Assembly: GCA_020650975.1 (NCBI GenBank)
Contig: JAIPMN010000138.1
Coordinates: 1-64,000 of the forward strand
From: Apostichopus californicus
Taxonomy: Eukaryota > Echinodermata > Holothuroidea > Aspidochirotida > Stichopodidae
DNA length: 64,000 nt
Direction: 5' to 3'
Positions 33,931-47,360 of the stretch are shown here, piece after piece. The notes beneath the pieces are model-generated. The model was not told the DNA's origin. It made no database searches and saw only the letters and a list, made by a program, of their open reading frames with translations. Position 1 is the first letter of the stretch, and the number at the start of each line of letters is the position of its first letter. Position numbers and translations under genes: made by a program.

Positions 33931-36900
33931 GTAGAAAAACATAATGAGATTTCCAAAAAAAAAAGGCTTTTCTGGTTTGCTTGAATTTTGATTAATGATA
34001 ATGGCAATATCATTTCAGACGCTCCTGCAGATTTTTTTTTTTTTCTGAGCCCCAATGTGCAATCAGTCATTATTTCACTGATTAATGTTTGTAATTGGAG
34101 ATAATCCAAGTGTTTTCTGTTATAAATCCTTTTTTTTTTTTTTAATCAGTAATTTTAATGCAAATTATTAAAGTAGGAGCTTAAATAATTCAAGTATGAT
34201 GATGATGAATTGTCTGAAATCTTTAAAATTATGTAAGGGTAGATACAAAACCATAAATGTTCACCCTCAAGAGAATACAGACTAAAGCAAAAAAACACTG
34301 TGAAATTTCCCAGCAACATTCCAAATATGACCATATGGTAATATGCCTGATGCTTAATCTTAGGTTATGGAACAAGCCCCTAGGACTTCTTGAATAACAC
34401 CCTTAGCAACCGCACAGGGACACTATTAAATAACCTTCAGGTGTAACATACAGAGAGAGCCCAGTGTAGTTCTGCTAATGGGATACAGGAAAGTCATTAT
34501 CTTTACATTGAATTAAGCAAAAGGTAGGAAAATCTTTATTTTTTATATATTTTTTTCAGTTTTATGTATTGCAATTTATTAAACAAGAAGAGATTTGGTT
34601 GATTGCTCAGTAGTTTATTAATAGGCCAACGCAAAACTGGATTGGCAGGGTGTCCTTATGGCTAAAGATTGGTAGATTTAGATCATTTGATGTTATTATA
34701 AAGCAAATCATTTACTTAAATAATGGAAATTAATCAAAATGGTTTTTCTTTGGTCTTGTTTCAAAACATTGGGTGACATGAAGTACAGAGTTTATAAATC
34801 AAGACCATGTCCTTGTTGGATTCTTTGTCTGTTTTTCTCATTAATACACTGGCGGCCATCTTTGCTTGCAGTCATGAGTAAGTAGGTCTGGTATTGCAAA
34901 CAGTAGTAAAGAAAATGCTGCACAAAGTGGCAACGACAACATCTGGGCAACTTTGCCAGTGGTCAGCAAAATGATCAAAGTTTTTCGTCTCTCGATTAGT
35001 TTCCCCGCCGTGAAAACCTTAAAGTGAGTAACGTAATCCTTTCCAATGTCGAAGAGTAGTTATAGAGGAACATCATCTTCGAAAGCTGATTTTTGTTAAG
35101 ACGGCCTTAGAGAGCCTTGAGAGATATTCTTTAGAGTCATTGTTTATAAAGATCATGATAATAGAATATACCTTCAATTTTAGTTTGCTATAAAAATGTT
35201 TGCTTAAAATTAAAGATTTTTCGGAGGTGTTTATCCCTTGGTAGTTTTTGACACCTCCAAGTTATTTAATCTCTGACATTGAGGTGTCTTAAATAAATAC
35301 ACCATGGAGGAATTTCTCTATAAAAAAGGCATGTGCTTTGTTTTTTTTTGGGGGGGGGGGATAATCATAAAAATTTTGTTGAAATTTAAACTTGAGTTGT
35401 CACTATAACTTAACTATCATAACCTGTTTGTGGGCATTGCTAAGGAGCCTATTAAAGTTGATGGTATGTTTAAGTGGCAACATGTTAACCTTACAATGTA
35501 ACCTAAACCAAAGAAGATCTGAAGTTTGTAATTTCATCAGGCTGCCTACCCAGTTTGATTCCTACCCATCAGATTCATTTAGCCAATCCAAAACTGGAAT
35601 GTTTGAACCCCCTGAACCGGGAGGTGCTAGCAATAAATATTATAAATTGATAGATGTATTCTTTTCTCGGGTAGTGCCCTGCCAGTGTTTTGACACTTGT
35701 CCACCTGCCGTGATGCTGTAAGATACAGGTCTATCAGTCATGTCAAGCTGTGAGGGGGGAGGGGGGGGAGGTGGGCGTTGATACATCAACTTCTCCGTGA
35801 TCCAGTTAGAGGAAAGGATTTTATAATTTAGGCATTCCAGATCTCTCGACTGAAGGCACCAGTCTCCAAAGTATTCTTGCCTTTGACAATGGTTTTGTCA
35901 GGGGTTTTTTTTCTTGCTTCTTTCATGGTGACTGATGTCACCAGTTTGTAGTCTTTTTCGATGGAGAACTATTTATTGTCTCTCTGTTCTTGTGACTAGG
36001 AGAACCAGGTTTATATTTTCTCGGTGTGTCAATCATCTCCTATAAGTAGGTATCGGTGTCACCGGTGTTAGTTTTGTATTACGGTAAGGAGCTATCCTGT
36101 CCCTCTTAATGTCGTGACTGATGGCATCAGTTTACAGTTTGCCTTCACTTCATGGAAATTAACTCTCTCTCTATTGGAATATGCAGCCCAAACACTGCAC
36201 GGCGGTAATTTAACTGTGGAACTGTGCTGTACGTCTTGCCTATAGTATCACATATCAGACTAATTTCAGATTAAATTCAGACTGACCATTATTACCAGTA
36301 AGGTGGTACACAGAAAAACTATGGCCTTGCAATAAATCCATCTGTTGAAATGTGCTCGTACATCTTGTGTGTACAGTAGTTCATAGCAGTCCGACGCATC
36401 TGTTGAACTACACCATAGATAGCTAAACAAACGGACGGACGGATAGATAGATGCAATTTACGTATTAATCCACTCCACCCTGCCACCTGGAGAAGTAACT
36501 CCATTGTATTTTATAAGCAAATAATGCAGATTTGGATTGACTCAAGGAGGCCTGTCTCTCTCTCTCTATAGTGACTGATGAGGTCAGTCAATTTCACATC
36601 TTGGTAGACAGGTGCAGGTAACCTTGACTGGTGTCGTTACTAATCAGCCTTCCGACCCCGTAATTAAATCAAGTCCACTGCCTTGATTATGTTAACGGAT
36701 AGCCGATGGAGAGAGTCGTATGTTTACCTTGCTGATTAAAGTCTGTCATTCTCTCGTTTGTTTCAGCGTACAGCTTTAGGTTTCAATTTGTATAGCGTCG
36801 TCTCGTCAGATATTAAACGAGTTCTTTTTCCCTTTTTTTTTCCCCGTTTTTTTTTTTTTTTTTTTTTTTGAGCAAAAATTTACAGCTCAATATAACAGTA

Positions 36901-38213
36901 AAAAATATTATAGTCTCTTTTTCTTTTCGTTTGTCTTGAACAGAGTTCAAGATACGATAAAAAGAGACTCATATATTTCCATTTTCAACCTACATATTTC
37001 GGAGATATTTTCAGCCATTGGGGACTGAACGATTTTGATAAAAGGCTTAAAAGATTAATTTACATATCTGCAATCTTCATTCTCAAATTCTGCCCCGTAG
37101 GTTAGTCTCATGTCTAACTGTCAAGATAGACCCCGATAGGTTTTCTGTACAACTTAACCATATTTAACTTTCAAGAAAAATGCTAAGACTTATGGGTAAC
37201 TCTAGTAGTTTGTTTTTTGCAATTTTTTGCCAGTTTTGTCTGTTTTTTTTAGCTCTTCAAACTGTTGTACTGGTCAAGACCCTTCAAGAAATCATTCATT
37301 TCTGGGTAAATCCTTGGTAAAAAAAGTAAATTATCATTTTTTTTTAAGTAGAAGTCAGTTTGGGTTGGACAAATACAAAGCAATGGTTATCAGCCATAAG
37401 GCATGTTTCTTAAACTTCATATCATTTGCATAAAATTTTGATTTTGAACAATTGTGCCGGTAGGGAATTTACGATGCTAACATTGATAAAAAATGACGAT
37501 GGGCTTGTTTATAGTGTAAAGCTGTTAGGGTGTGCAGAAATTCAGGTGAATATTTTCAAGGTAACATTCGCCAACTGTGTATCGCATATCCAGCCTGGAA
37601 GCCTTATAATCATATGTAGTCAAATCGACAGCAGCTGTAAAGCTAAAGCTACATGAACCATTGATTATAATCTTGTAATTTCAAGTTTGTTTGAAAAAAG
37701 GAGAACATGCTACTTCATACAATTGAGGTGTAGCATACATGTCTGTTGAATGATATTTTCACTTTTATTGGCAACATCATATTCCACAGGAAATAAACGT
37801 TTTCCCCGTCTCTGAATTGTTTTAAGTTTGAACCTTTGGGGTTCAAGTAAAGAGACAAACCCAACAGTTGTCTTGACCTGACAGTAAGGAATGAAAAATA
37901 AAATCCTCCAAACTGCTTAAGAATATCGTCCTTGAACCCCGTTTAAGAAACATAATTCATGTATGTTGTCTAGTTCATTTGTTCTTATACAAAACTAAAG
38001 TCTTGAATAAGTTCAGTGTTTTCATGATACAGCAGCCAGCGGTTGCAAAATTAATGACGTCTCCCTATTCATGACTCGAGATTTCCAAGTTTAAAGCTTC
38101 CCTGTAGCAATTTAACTATTCCGTATTTGATTCTAGCTGTAAATAGATGTTTTTGTATTATTTTTGTTGCTTTTGAATGTTTTACTCTTCTGGTGGTTAC
38201 TATTTCTTGTCTA

Positions 38214-38318
38214 GTCCTTCATACCTGTTCTAAATAGTACAGGTATGAAGGACGTATTCGGTTCGTTCAGCACAGATAATCCAATCCCAGATAATCCAAT
38301 TCCAGATAATCCAATCCA
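38214..38318. repeat. Perfect 15-bp hairpin followed by AGATAATCCAATCC triplet
   Basis: GTCCTTCATACCTGT (38214-38228) and its exact reverse complement ACAGGTATGAAGGAC (38239-38253) flank a 10-base loop. About 20 bp later AGATAATCCAAT(C/T)C repeats three times to 38318. Could be a remnant of a foldback element; too short a stem for a typical animal pre-miRNA. Confidence 0.8.
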
Positions 38319-38904
38319 TGTTTGAACTGCCAACTTCCTCTTTGAACTAGTAACCCACAGATCGTCACGTCTTGTGACGTTTGTAAGATCGAACATGGAG
38401 CGGATGTCGACGTGACATTATCCCTCGCGCTTCAGCCGCAGTAAAGGAACAGATGAGATGAGGAGAATTTCATTAGCCATAAAACATGTCAGGTTTTTTT
38501 TTTCTTTGGTTGGTTTAGAATCTGGCAATGCCATCATCAGAGACTAGTACTAATGGAATCCAACATTAATGGACATTGTTAAGATGAGTTAAATAGCTGA
38601 CATAAGCTGCAACCAGGAGTTGTCAATAATAGTACATCCAGCTTAATGCCTAGCAAAACCCTTTCCATGTTTGATAATATCCCAAATCTTCATGCAGGAG
38701 ACGTCAGAAATTGTTGTAGCCTTCGGAAGACGTATCAAACTCTTCCCTTTTTTGCTGGTTTACTCTCCAAGCATGCAATCAGATCCATACCATTTGCAAA
38801 TTCCTTTGTTAAAGTAAGAAAGGAACCTCTTTGGAGGGAAATATAGTTAGATTAACATGAAAGTTCAGGCAAGATCAGAAAGCATTTAAAATCAGGTATA
38901 GATG

Positions 38905-38950
38905 TTACAGGTCCTGATGTTTGGATTCTAAGCAGGATCTTCATCAGAGG
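38905..38950 (-). repeat. Second hammerhead-ribozyme-like core (minus strand)
   Basis: Read on the minus strand: CTGATGA (38947-38941), then AGATCCTGCTTAGAATC as an imperfect stem II, then CAAAC where GAAAC is expected, then ATCAGGACC. Same arrangement as the plus-strand copy at 5.7 kb. A 'CTACACAGGCT' block lies nearby on the plus strand (38972), matching 'TTACACAGGCTC' beside the first copy. Core bases are altered, so it is probably inactive. Likely a fragment of a Penelope-like element or retrozyme. Confidence 0.45.
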
Positions 38951-41900
38951 CAAGCTCAGTATGTACGTAGTTACCTACACAGGCTTTTTGCAGTGAATAG
39001 GCAATTTGCTTCTCTCATTGGTGTAACATAGATTTGTCAATTTGAAAAAAGAATGGAAATAGTAAAGACCTTTCTTTTCTGGCACAATGGAGTATTTATT
39101 AGCGACAACTAAACTTAAAAAAGACATTTGTCCTTCATGCAGACAAGCTGAATATGTTGTATAGAGCACACCGTACAACAGTTCTCGTCTCACCGGGGAG
39201 TCATTGCTATTATGATTTCCGAATTGCAAGTCCCTGGTCTCACCAAAGCGGCGCGAAATGCTTATTCATCCCAGAATGTAAAACATTTCAGATTGATTAA
39301 TACCACAAATTGCCCGTGCAATTTCCTTGTATTTTTCAACTTAGATACCCCCAAGATAACAACATTGTTAAAAGCCGAAAGTTTCTCACGGATTACGAAT
39401 GTTTGTATCCCGGACGTGAGATTCCTTATCACGAGCTATAAAGAAGAAAGAAAGAAAGGATAAATAAAGAAAGAAATGGTAAATAAAGATCCCCTGGTAT
39501 TAGGTGTAAACCATTATCCTTCAAAAGTTATTTATCATAAGAGAAATATTGACTCATGTTTTCTCTTTACTTCAGGAGATTAAAAAAAAATATGGAGAGA
39601 TGATTTGTGTCTACATATAGCTAGCTATTGATGAAACCTGAAAGCTTGTCATGTCGTCTGCTCTGGCTCGGTAATTTACAGCGTACTCTCAGCAAAATGT
39701 CCGTTCTGGTTGCTAGGATACATCGTGAGTTTATATAAGTCAGTCAGTTAGGATGCTCTCGTAATGATAGACTTCAATTCGTGAAAGACGAGACAGAAAT
39801 GATCATTTTATCGTAATACTGCGCTGATTTGTATCCACGGTTACGAAGGGGAAGGGAAAACAAAACTGGATTAGTATGTAATGCACCGTACTTGTGCCAC
39901 AGTGTAATACATGTAGTGTAAAACAATGCTGTGTCAATTGTATTGAATCAAACCGGAATGTTTTGCCAATTAATAAAGTTAATTAGACTCAAAAAAAAAT
40001 TCCTGCTCTTGCCATTTCGGTCATTAGTATAGCATTTGCTCTTCAAAGATTCTTAAATATTTTGCCATCACTGTTTTTCAATCCTGTAGTTGAAATTATT
40101 AAAGTTGGGGAACATTTTCTCTGTTTCAAGTGAAGAAGAGGTCTTCAATATGATTGATTCAAATTTGTCTTAGAAGAATCTTACTCTCTCTACATAAGTC
40201 CCTGTTCAATCTCGAATGCGAACGTTCTCCTTTCTCGTTTGCTCCGACCCGAAACCGGTGAATTAAATGTTGTCAGCGAGATTGCACGACCAATAGAGCA
40301 ATCTTCCCGAGACACTTTATCCCCTGTCGGGAACGAAAAGCTGCCTAATCATGGTTTTTCAAACCTGGTATCGTTCCTGGTCACTTAGTACAGATTGCTA
40401 CTTATTACGTTTGGAGATTGAGGCTATGTCTCGAAATTTACAGGTTCTGCTCCACCAAGAGCGGGGGGAGTGTGAGATTTTCCCAAAGATCAAACCGACA
40501 ATATAATAAAGAAGGAGAAGAAGGAAAGAGTGAAGTAGTCCAATCTGATGACTGGAAAGGGGGAAAAGGCTTTTAAATTAATGACCGACTTGCCGCAAGT
40601 CCATCCCTCCAAATACTCGCTGGAATAGGTAGACCCTCAAAATCGGTTGTTTGACAAGATTCCTGAAACCTTTAGGTAGAGTTAATAGTGTCACCACTTG
40701 CACGGGTAGGCAGAGTTGAATTATTCTCGCCTCGTGTACGAGTATGGATTCGGCAGAAACCGTAGGTGTGAGACACAATTTCTCAGATTAATCTCGGGGT
40801 GGAGAAATGGCGGGAGGATCTTGTTGGCGTGGTTACAAGACGTTTGATTCTCCTCAGTCTTACGAGGTATAGTAGTAATATTTTTTTTTGTACCAGTTCA
40901 AACTATTCACAGTGTTTCTTCTTAGAAATTACTTAATTTTTTTTGTGTTTACCATGTTTCCTTTGAGTTTATACAGCTATGTATTGAAACATGTTTAGAG
41001 AAAAAAACTAGATTTCATTAATTTTCTTGTCAAGATATTTAATATTTGAAAATCTAAAAATTGTGCAAAGCGTCCTCCTGTTCACAGAAAAAAAAGAAAC
41101 AGCAATTTTTTTTAATTTCTCGGAATTTTACATTTTAATACCAGAACTGCAGAAGTACTCAAATCCCTTATTTCTGATATTGATTAGTTTTCCTTACAAC
41201 AAGACACAAACTTTCAGATCTTTACATCCATGGATGAAGCCTAGAATCCTCAGTTAATGAATTTTTTAGGCATTTTCTTCAGAAGCTGGGTTATGTATAT
41301 GAAAGGTAAACCATTTGGTTATTAATAGTGTAAATCATACCCAACTAGCAAATTTCAAAATTTGTTACTTTTATCCAGATTTTTTCATCAGTCGGTCTTT
41401 ATAATGAAGTCAGTTACAGGACTTCATTAATTATCCAACAGATTATTTTTTTTTTGATCAATTTCATGTCTGCTCTTACACAAATAATACCTGAGGTGTC
41501 TGTTCACGATAGAGCTGTCATAAGGTCTTTGCAATTTCCTGGTAAATACTGGATTTACCAAATTTTCTGACTATGATCATTGGCAGACAAGTATCTTGAT
41601 TATGTCGATATTTATATTCATCCTCTCGAAGCCTACCACTTCCAACATTTTGCCTCTGAAAAGCTGAAATTTATTCAGTCACAGAAATCACTGTCGATAA
41701 TCGATTTGGCTTCTTTGTAAAGTCTTTAAACCATGATGACAATGAAATTACATTTATCATATCCATATCGTCTGTTGACTACCATTGTCATATTTCGTAC
41801 ATCCCTTCCATCCCTCCCTCCACTCATTCCATCCCCCTCCCAAACATCCTCCCATGCCATTCCATGCTCCACACTTTCTCCAGGAGATGAGATTAGTTAA

Positions 41901-43159
41901 ATATTGATTGATTTGTTTGGCTTCATTTAATTATAAGCTGAAGGTGATGATGTTACATTCAGATCTCCGTTTCTTCTTCTTTCGAGTGATTAATAACGTC
42001 ATTAAGTTCATTCTAGCGTAACTTCTCATTTTCTCTCAAAGGTTTCTCGTCGGCATATTCAGTTCTAAGGTTCATTTTCCTTTCAAGATAATCACATGAC
42101 CTTTAAAAAAAGTACTTAAAGCCACCTTTTTTTATCCAGCTTTCTCAAGAATCTTTGCGAAACCCTACCAAATATGACTTTAAAACAAGGTGACAATCGA
42201 TTTAACTAAGGTTCATTCGTTGATCTTTTCCACCGAGTGTGAGTTTATGTAAAAGAGTCCCTACTGCAGTCTAGAGGGACTTACGTCGAAATCATTAAAA
42301 TATTCATAACTTGTGCTCACTTCTTTATTCATTGAACTGAATATTGAGGTGACATTATAATAGTCATTTCACAACTGGATAAACTTTGGAAGCACCTCCT
42401 CACATTTGGTCATCAGCTAGCATTCAAATGAACATTTTAATATTTGTCGGTAATTAATGGGTAACATGTCAACAATTCCAGAAATTTTGTCATGCTATCC
42501 TGTGTTTCATCGACATTTTGGATGAAAAATGCTCATCATCCAGGGAAAAGGATGTACCAAAGTGAATGCCAAACAACTGCTCTATCCGATTAGGGTTTTA
42601 GGGTACGAGCATAGGCCATCAATATAATATGCCTATTTGGGATTGCCTATGACCCTTAGCAACGGTGGAGATACAGTTTCAGTGTGGTTAATTCCTGGTT
42701 TCCATTAACATGCACAGTAGGTCTGTGTTTGTACATGTATGGATCAGCGCCAGTCTGGAGTTAAGTGCAAGCCAACCAATTATAATTGTTCAATTTGTTA
42801 TATTTGACGTTATTGGATGACATTTTAGACAGAATTATGGTCTTGATATGTCATAATAAAATAGTCAAGAAACATGGAAAAAAATTGAATGATTGCTTTT
42901 TCAATTTAAAAAATATCAGCTTTAAGTTGTGCTTGATATTTAGAATGCTCCTTTAAGGCTAACTTTGTAATGATTTCAGTTCCTCACCGCAAGCGTAAAT
43001 GTTAATGAGAATCCATTGTTTTAACGATTCCAATAACGCAACCAAAACATGTTCCGTTAACTTGATATCAACAACAAAAGTCCATTGGATGACGGTTCAA
43101 CAGGATGATTTGTCCTCGAAGAAGTTGTATTGCATGGTAAACATATAATACAAGTCTCT

Positions 43160-43945
43160 TATTTTCGTTTGGAGTTTTGTTTTGTTCTGAGGAACTGAAT
43201 TTATGGTGGGTATGTTAGACTTAGCAGTCCAGCCACTTTAACTGATGAGCCTCAGATGTTTTAAAGGTCATCTCACACACACACACAAAAACAGAAAAAA
43301 AAGTGGTATAGAAATCAGGCCTCGACAAATTTTTTTAAAACTACTCGCCAACTGGCGACCAAGTCTAAAATTCTACTTGCCAAAACGTTAAATTTACTCG
43401 CCATTTTTTCTCGCAAAGTGTTTGTGCGATATAAGCCTAGGTAGTATGGCCTAACTTAGGATATCGCGGTTTAGTGTTACTGTTAGTTGTTTACAGCAAA
43501 AACGATCTATTTATATTGTGCTTCGTCAAAAGTGTGTAAAACATGATATTCATGCGTTACCCCTGGTCGAGTTGTCGTTACGCATTTACTTAAGTTTGTA
43601 GTTTTCCAGTTTGGTAACACCACCTCCATGGTTAACCTATCGTGCATCATTTAGTCGATTAGTATCAAATTAGTTTCGAGCTGGTGAACAGAGCTGTTCC
43701 TTAGGACCTACTTGTAACAGTGCACTTGATAATTCTACTGTGATTTGTAACATTAGGCAATAGGCCTTTGGTGATTGGCTCACAAGTTAATAGTAAGCCT
43801 ATCGTATAAAGGCAGTGAGCGAGGGAGCCACTCGCCAAAATGTCGAGCGTAATGCATTTTTTGCTCGCCAGTCGCAAATTCTAGTCGCCATTGGCGAGTT
43901 GGCGACCGTATTTGTCGAGGCCTGATAGAAATACAACCATGTGCC
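43160..43945 (+). repeat. Interspersed repeat interrupted by a hAT-type MITE
   Basis: Flanks at 43160-43315 and 43925-43945 match the uninterrupted copy at 16950-17093. The MITE (43316-43924) sits at ATAGAAAT. The flanks are the older element. Confidence 0.65.
43316..43924 (+). mobile_element. hAT-type MITE copy A (609 bp)
   Basis: Starts CAGGCCTCGACAAAT and ends in its reverse complement ATTTGTCGAGGCCTG. The inverted ends extend imperfectly inward through CGCCAACT-GGCGA motifs. The 8-bp target ATAGAAAT is exactly duplicated at 43308-43315 and 43925-43932. An 8-bp duplication with CA-G...C-TG ends is typical of the hAT superfamily. No transposase is encoded, so it is non-autonomous. The interior has its own CGCCA/TGGCG repeats near both ends. 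Confidence 0.92.
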
Positions 43946-44828
43946 ATAAGTCTTCCTTGAAATGTTGCGGCAAAATTCAGAAAACTGCCATATATATTCA
44001 AAATAGGGAAACAAAATGTGAGTGTTGCTTTAATGTCACCTTGTCAAGAGATATTGAATCTTAGCCAGGGACTTTTCTTTTAAATAATTATTTAGCCTTT
44101 CATTGTTGCTTTGTTAGCACTTTCCATTGTGATATTTCAGTTTCTTATGATTGTTTTCTCAAATGTGACTAAAAGCTTGGATTGCGTAGGAAAACCAAAA
44201 CCTCATATCATTTTGCCTTTTAATACGTGCATCATTCGACTGTAGTTACCGTAGCAACAGAGCTCTGGTTTTCTTTGTATGTCAGAATAAACTAGACAGT
44301 CGTTGAACTAGGACAATGTACTTTAGGTCAATTTTTTCTCTCTTTTCAATAGTGCACGTAGAGAAAGCCATTTTCATTGCCTCTAGGTTTCTCACGATCG
44401 GTTTGGTGAAATCATTACGGTTTCGGTTGTAAACCGTGTGACCAAAGGGAGGGTATGTTTGCTATATCTATAAAAACAGTTTAACGGTTTAATGTTGTAA
44501 TTTAAAGATGGCTCCCTAGTGTTGATACACTTTCATGATCGAGCAGGAAGCGTTTCTGTTTTCAAGATGTGTCAATGTTTGCATGCGGTATGTGCAGTTA
44601 TTGCTTTCTTCGCTGTAGAGTATTACAAAAGAAAACTTCCAGAGAAGGGGGGGGGGGGTTGAATCATTCATTTTAAGCAAATTGGAAACAGTCTGGTCTT
44701 TATAAACCTCAGAATGGTCTAGAAAGTAATTCATCTAAAACCAGTTTGTAAATGTTACGATACGATGTTGAATTGGGTCCCGTATTCTACATGTCAACTA
44801 CCCTACCTGTGTTATTATACAGATGTTG

Positions 44829-44871
44829 TGATGCTGTTACTCATGAGTAGATGCTGTTACTCATGAGTAAC
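44829..44871. repeat. 20-bp tandem duplication GATGCTGTTACTCATGAGTA
   Basis: The unit occurs twice head to tail and then stops. The unit contains the palindrome TACTCATGAGTA. Recent slip-type duplication. Confidence 0.8.
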
Positions 44872-45829
44872 TGGGATGTTTGTCCTCTGTGATGTTTGGA
44901 GCGGGGGGAGGGAGGGGGCCGAAAGGGTTTGGTCTGGAGTTAGATATAACCAGGGTTTAGAAAGAACAACAAAAGTGTGTCATCTCACAAAGAATGAAGA
45001 AGATACAGTGTAGACTTCAAAATAAACAAATTTATCAATAAATATATAAGTAAATTAAATAATAAATTAAATAATTAATAAAATCATAATCCGGCTGTGT
45101 TAAAAACACGTCATGTATTTTTTTATGATGTGTGTAAATTTTATGCAGTATCCAATTTGCAAGGGTCAACCTTATGTATTACCAGTATTATATGCCCAAT
45201 AATAAGTTTAGTAATTAATAATTAATTAAATAATGGGCTCCTCTCATGTCAACAAGCATGTTAATTACTTCTGTGCATCCACAAGAAGTTGGTCCACCAC
45301 TTAGACATTCGATTGGCTATTATTACACTACTGAAATTCAAGAACCATATGATCTAGGTAAATACCTTAGAATGCCTTAATTATTACAATTTTTTGTCTT
45401 GGTTTGTTTGTTTTTTGATGATTTATTTGAGGAAAGTTTCAGCATCGTAGAATAAATAAAAAAATGTGTTCATGAGTTTACATGGTGAGTTCAAGTGCAC
45501 TATAAGTGTGATATACCTTCAGACAACAAGGCAAGCTAACAACACTGTAATAAAATTACGATGTCAAAATAGACTCCTACTCTAGGTAAATTTTAAAAAA
45601 TAACACAGTGGAAGTGGTAACTGTGTTTAACAAATATGCTTTTAATGCTCTCATTACAACATGTCAATACCGCTTTTCCTATTTGCCCATAAAATGATAT
45701 CACTTTGCAAAATATAGTAAAATTTTTTTTATTATTTCATTTTTATTACCCATCCTGTATATATAAACTCACTAACCACCTACTGCAATTAAATAGCATT
45801 CATCGGTTTTAATTAATTGAGTCGTCCAG

Positions 45830-46470
45830 CAATTAAATTGTCGTCAAACTGTCAGAATATACCCGCAGATTCTTCAACCGTCACCTTCAAAAAAACAAAT
45901 ATCCCTTCAGCCTCCTCCGTTCATACGACCGACACAATTCCGCTGCTTTTGATTACAACCAAAATATCCCAACTGCGTGAGCCATCGGATTTTTTGCCCA
46001 CCCCTTAGAATCCAGCAATGCCCAATTATTTTTCCATTACAAGATTATCTCGGTAGCTGTCGGGGACACTTCTTCACTGCATTTTTTTGTTTTTGCTCCG
46101 CGAACCACTCATCCAGTTTAGATATAGTTATCTCCGGTGACGACAACGGATTTGATTTGCTGGCGATTTGCCGTAGCTCCGTTTGCCTCTGTGCCTCCTC
46201 GCACAGAATTATTTTTTTCTTGTTGCCTATCCGAGCGCATCTTTAGGTGCTCGGTTCGTATCTGGAAGGTCTGCGTGTTTCATCTTTTAAGCAGTAGCAG
46301 CAGTAGTAGTAGAAGTAGTAGTAATGGGTTAGCATGTAATTATATGTGGTATAGCGCTGCTGCGGTGGGATTATTCTCCGCGGAGTCTCGAGTAATAAAA
46401 CAATAAAGGACGGACTGAAATAAGAGAGAGTGGTCAATCGGCACCTCACCGCCAACGTATTAAAGGGTTT
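45830..46470. promoter_or_regulatory. CpG-rich patch, possible regulatory region
   Basis: By eye about 35-40 CpG dinucleotides in ~640 bp, far denser than the AT-rich sequence on either side. It includes a palindrome CTCCGCGGAG near 46376 and a GTAGTA microsatellite at 46292-46323. In animals with gene-body methylation such patches often mark unmethylated promoters or enhancers. No TATA box or exon was identified, so the call is weak. Overlapping short open frames here look accidental. Confidence 0.25.
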
Positions 46471-47360
46471 AAATGAAAGTTGAGAAGTCACAACAAGCCT
46501 GTTAGTTTCTTGTACAAACTGTCATTTTGAAGGACGAATATGTGGGTATAATAACTGTACACGTGATGACTGCAGCTTGTAGAAGTGCTTTTCTTGTGAT
46601 CGGAGTATTCAACATATAAGCTTTGTAGCGTCTCGATTCAGAGCTGTGTAGTTTATGTGCGTAAATATTTATGGAATGACCATCCTGGATTTACGGCAAA
46701 AACAACCGGTGTTTATTTTGTGATTCTTCTGGGATTATATATATGTGTGTGTGTGTGATTGTGAGCCCATCATTGTAGCAGTTTAATGCTGTCGGAAGAG
46801 TTTGGGGTTTAAGTTTTTCGAGAGTGGATTAAAATACTTTGCTCTCCAGTCATCGGCTTAAGTGATATCGGCTTTGTTTTAATGTGTTCATTTATAGATC
46901 CCTCTTTATAATTCGAAAAAACATCTGTATAGTAAATTCATGAGATGTTGGAAGGTTTTAATTTTTAAAACATTTTTCAAGATGTTGTTGGTCACAGATT
47001 TTTTTATGTTAGTCTTGTTTGTAAATATTAAATTTCTTGTCAAAGTAAATGTTATCGACAGGTAAATGCTATATGTAAATTGATTATAGCTGGATCTGAT
47101 GTTGAATTTGCGACAGGTCTTGTAGATACCATACATGGCCACTAAAAGGAACGGCAAACATATCAGAAAACATATTTCGGTTGTTAACCAATATTACACC
47201 AGGAATTAGACATGATCTTCAAAAGTTTCTTAATGTATCAAATAAAACAATAAATTAAAATTTCCACAAGGCGAAATTTTCTACATTACCTGATATATGA
47301 CTGTAGACTAATTAGGGAGCCGTCAAATGTTTGTAAACATGTCAAACACCACGTTACATA

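Noticed and set aside
35392-35721. Plus-strand open frame of 109 codons
   Set aside because: No known motif, AT-biased mixed composition and no supporting splice sites; looks like chance.
36766-36830. A CASK exon after TTTGTTTCAG
   Set aside because: The translated peptide does not resemble L27C or PDZ and runs into a poly-T tract with no donor.
43780-44014. Minus-strand open frames at the end of the hAT MITE
   Set aside because: They cross the MITE's terminal repeat; no transposase similarity.
45817-46491. Several overlapping open frames on both strands near 46 kb
   Set aside because: They result from the higher GC content and a GTAGTA microsatellite (serine run); none has a domain or good borders.
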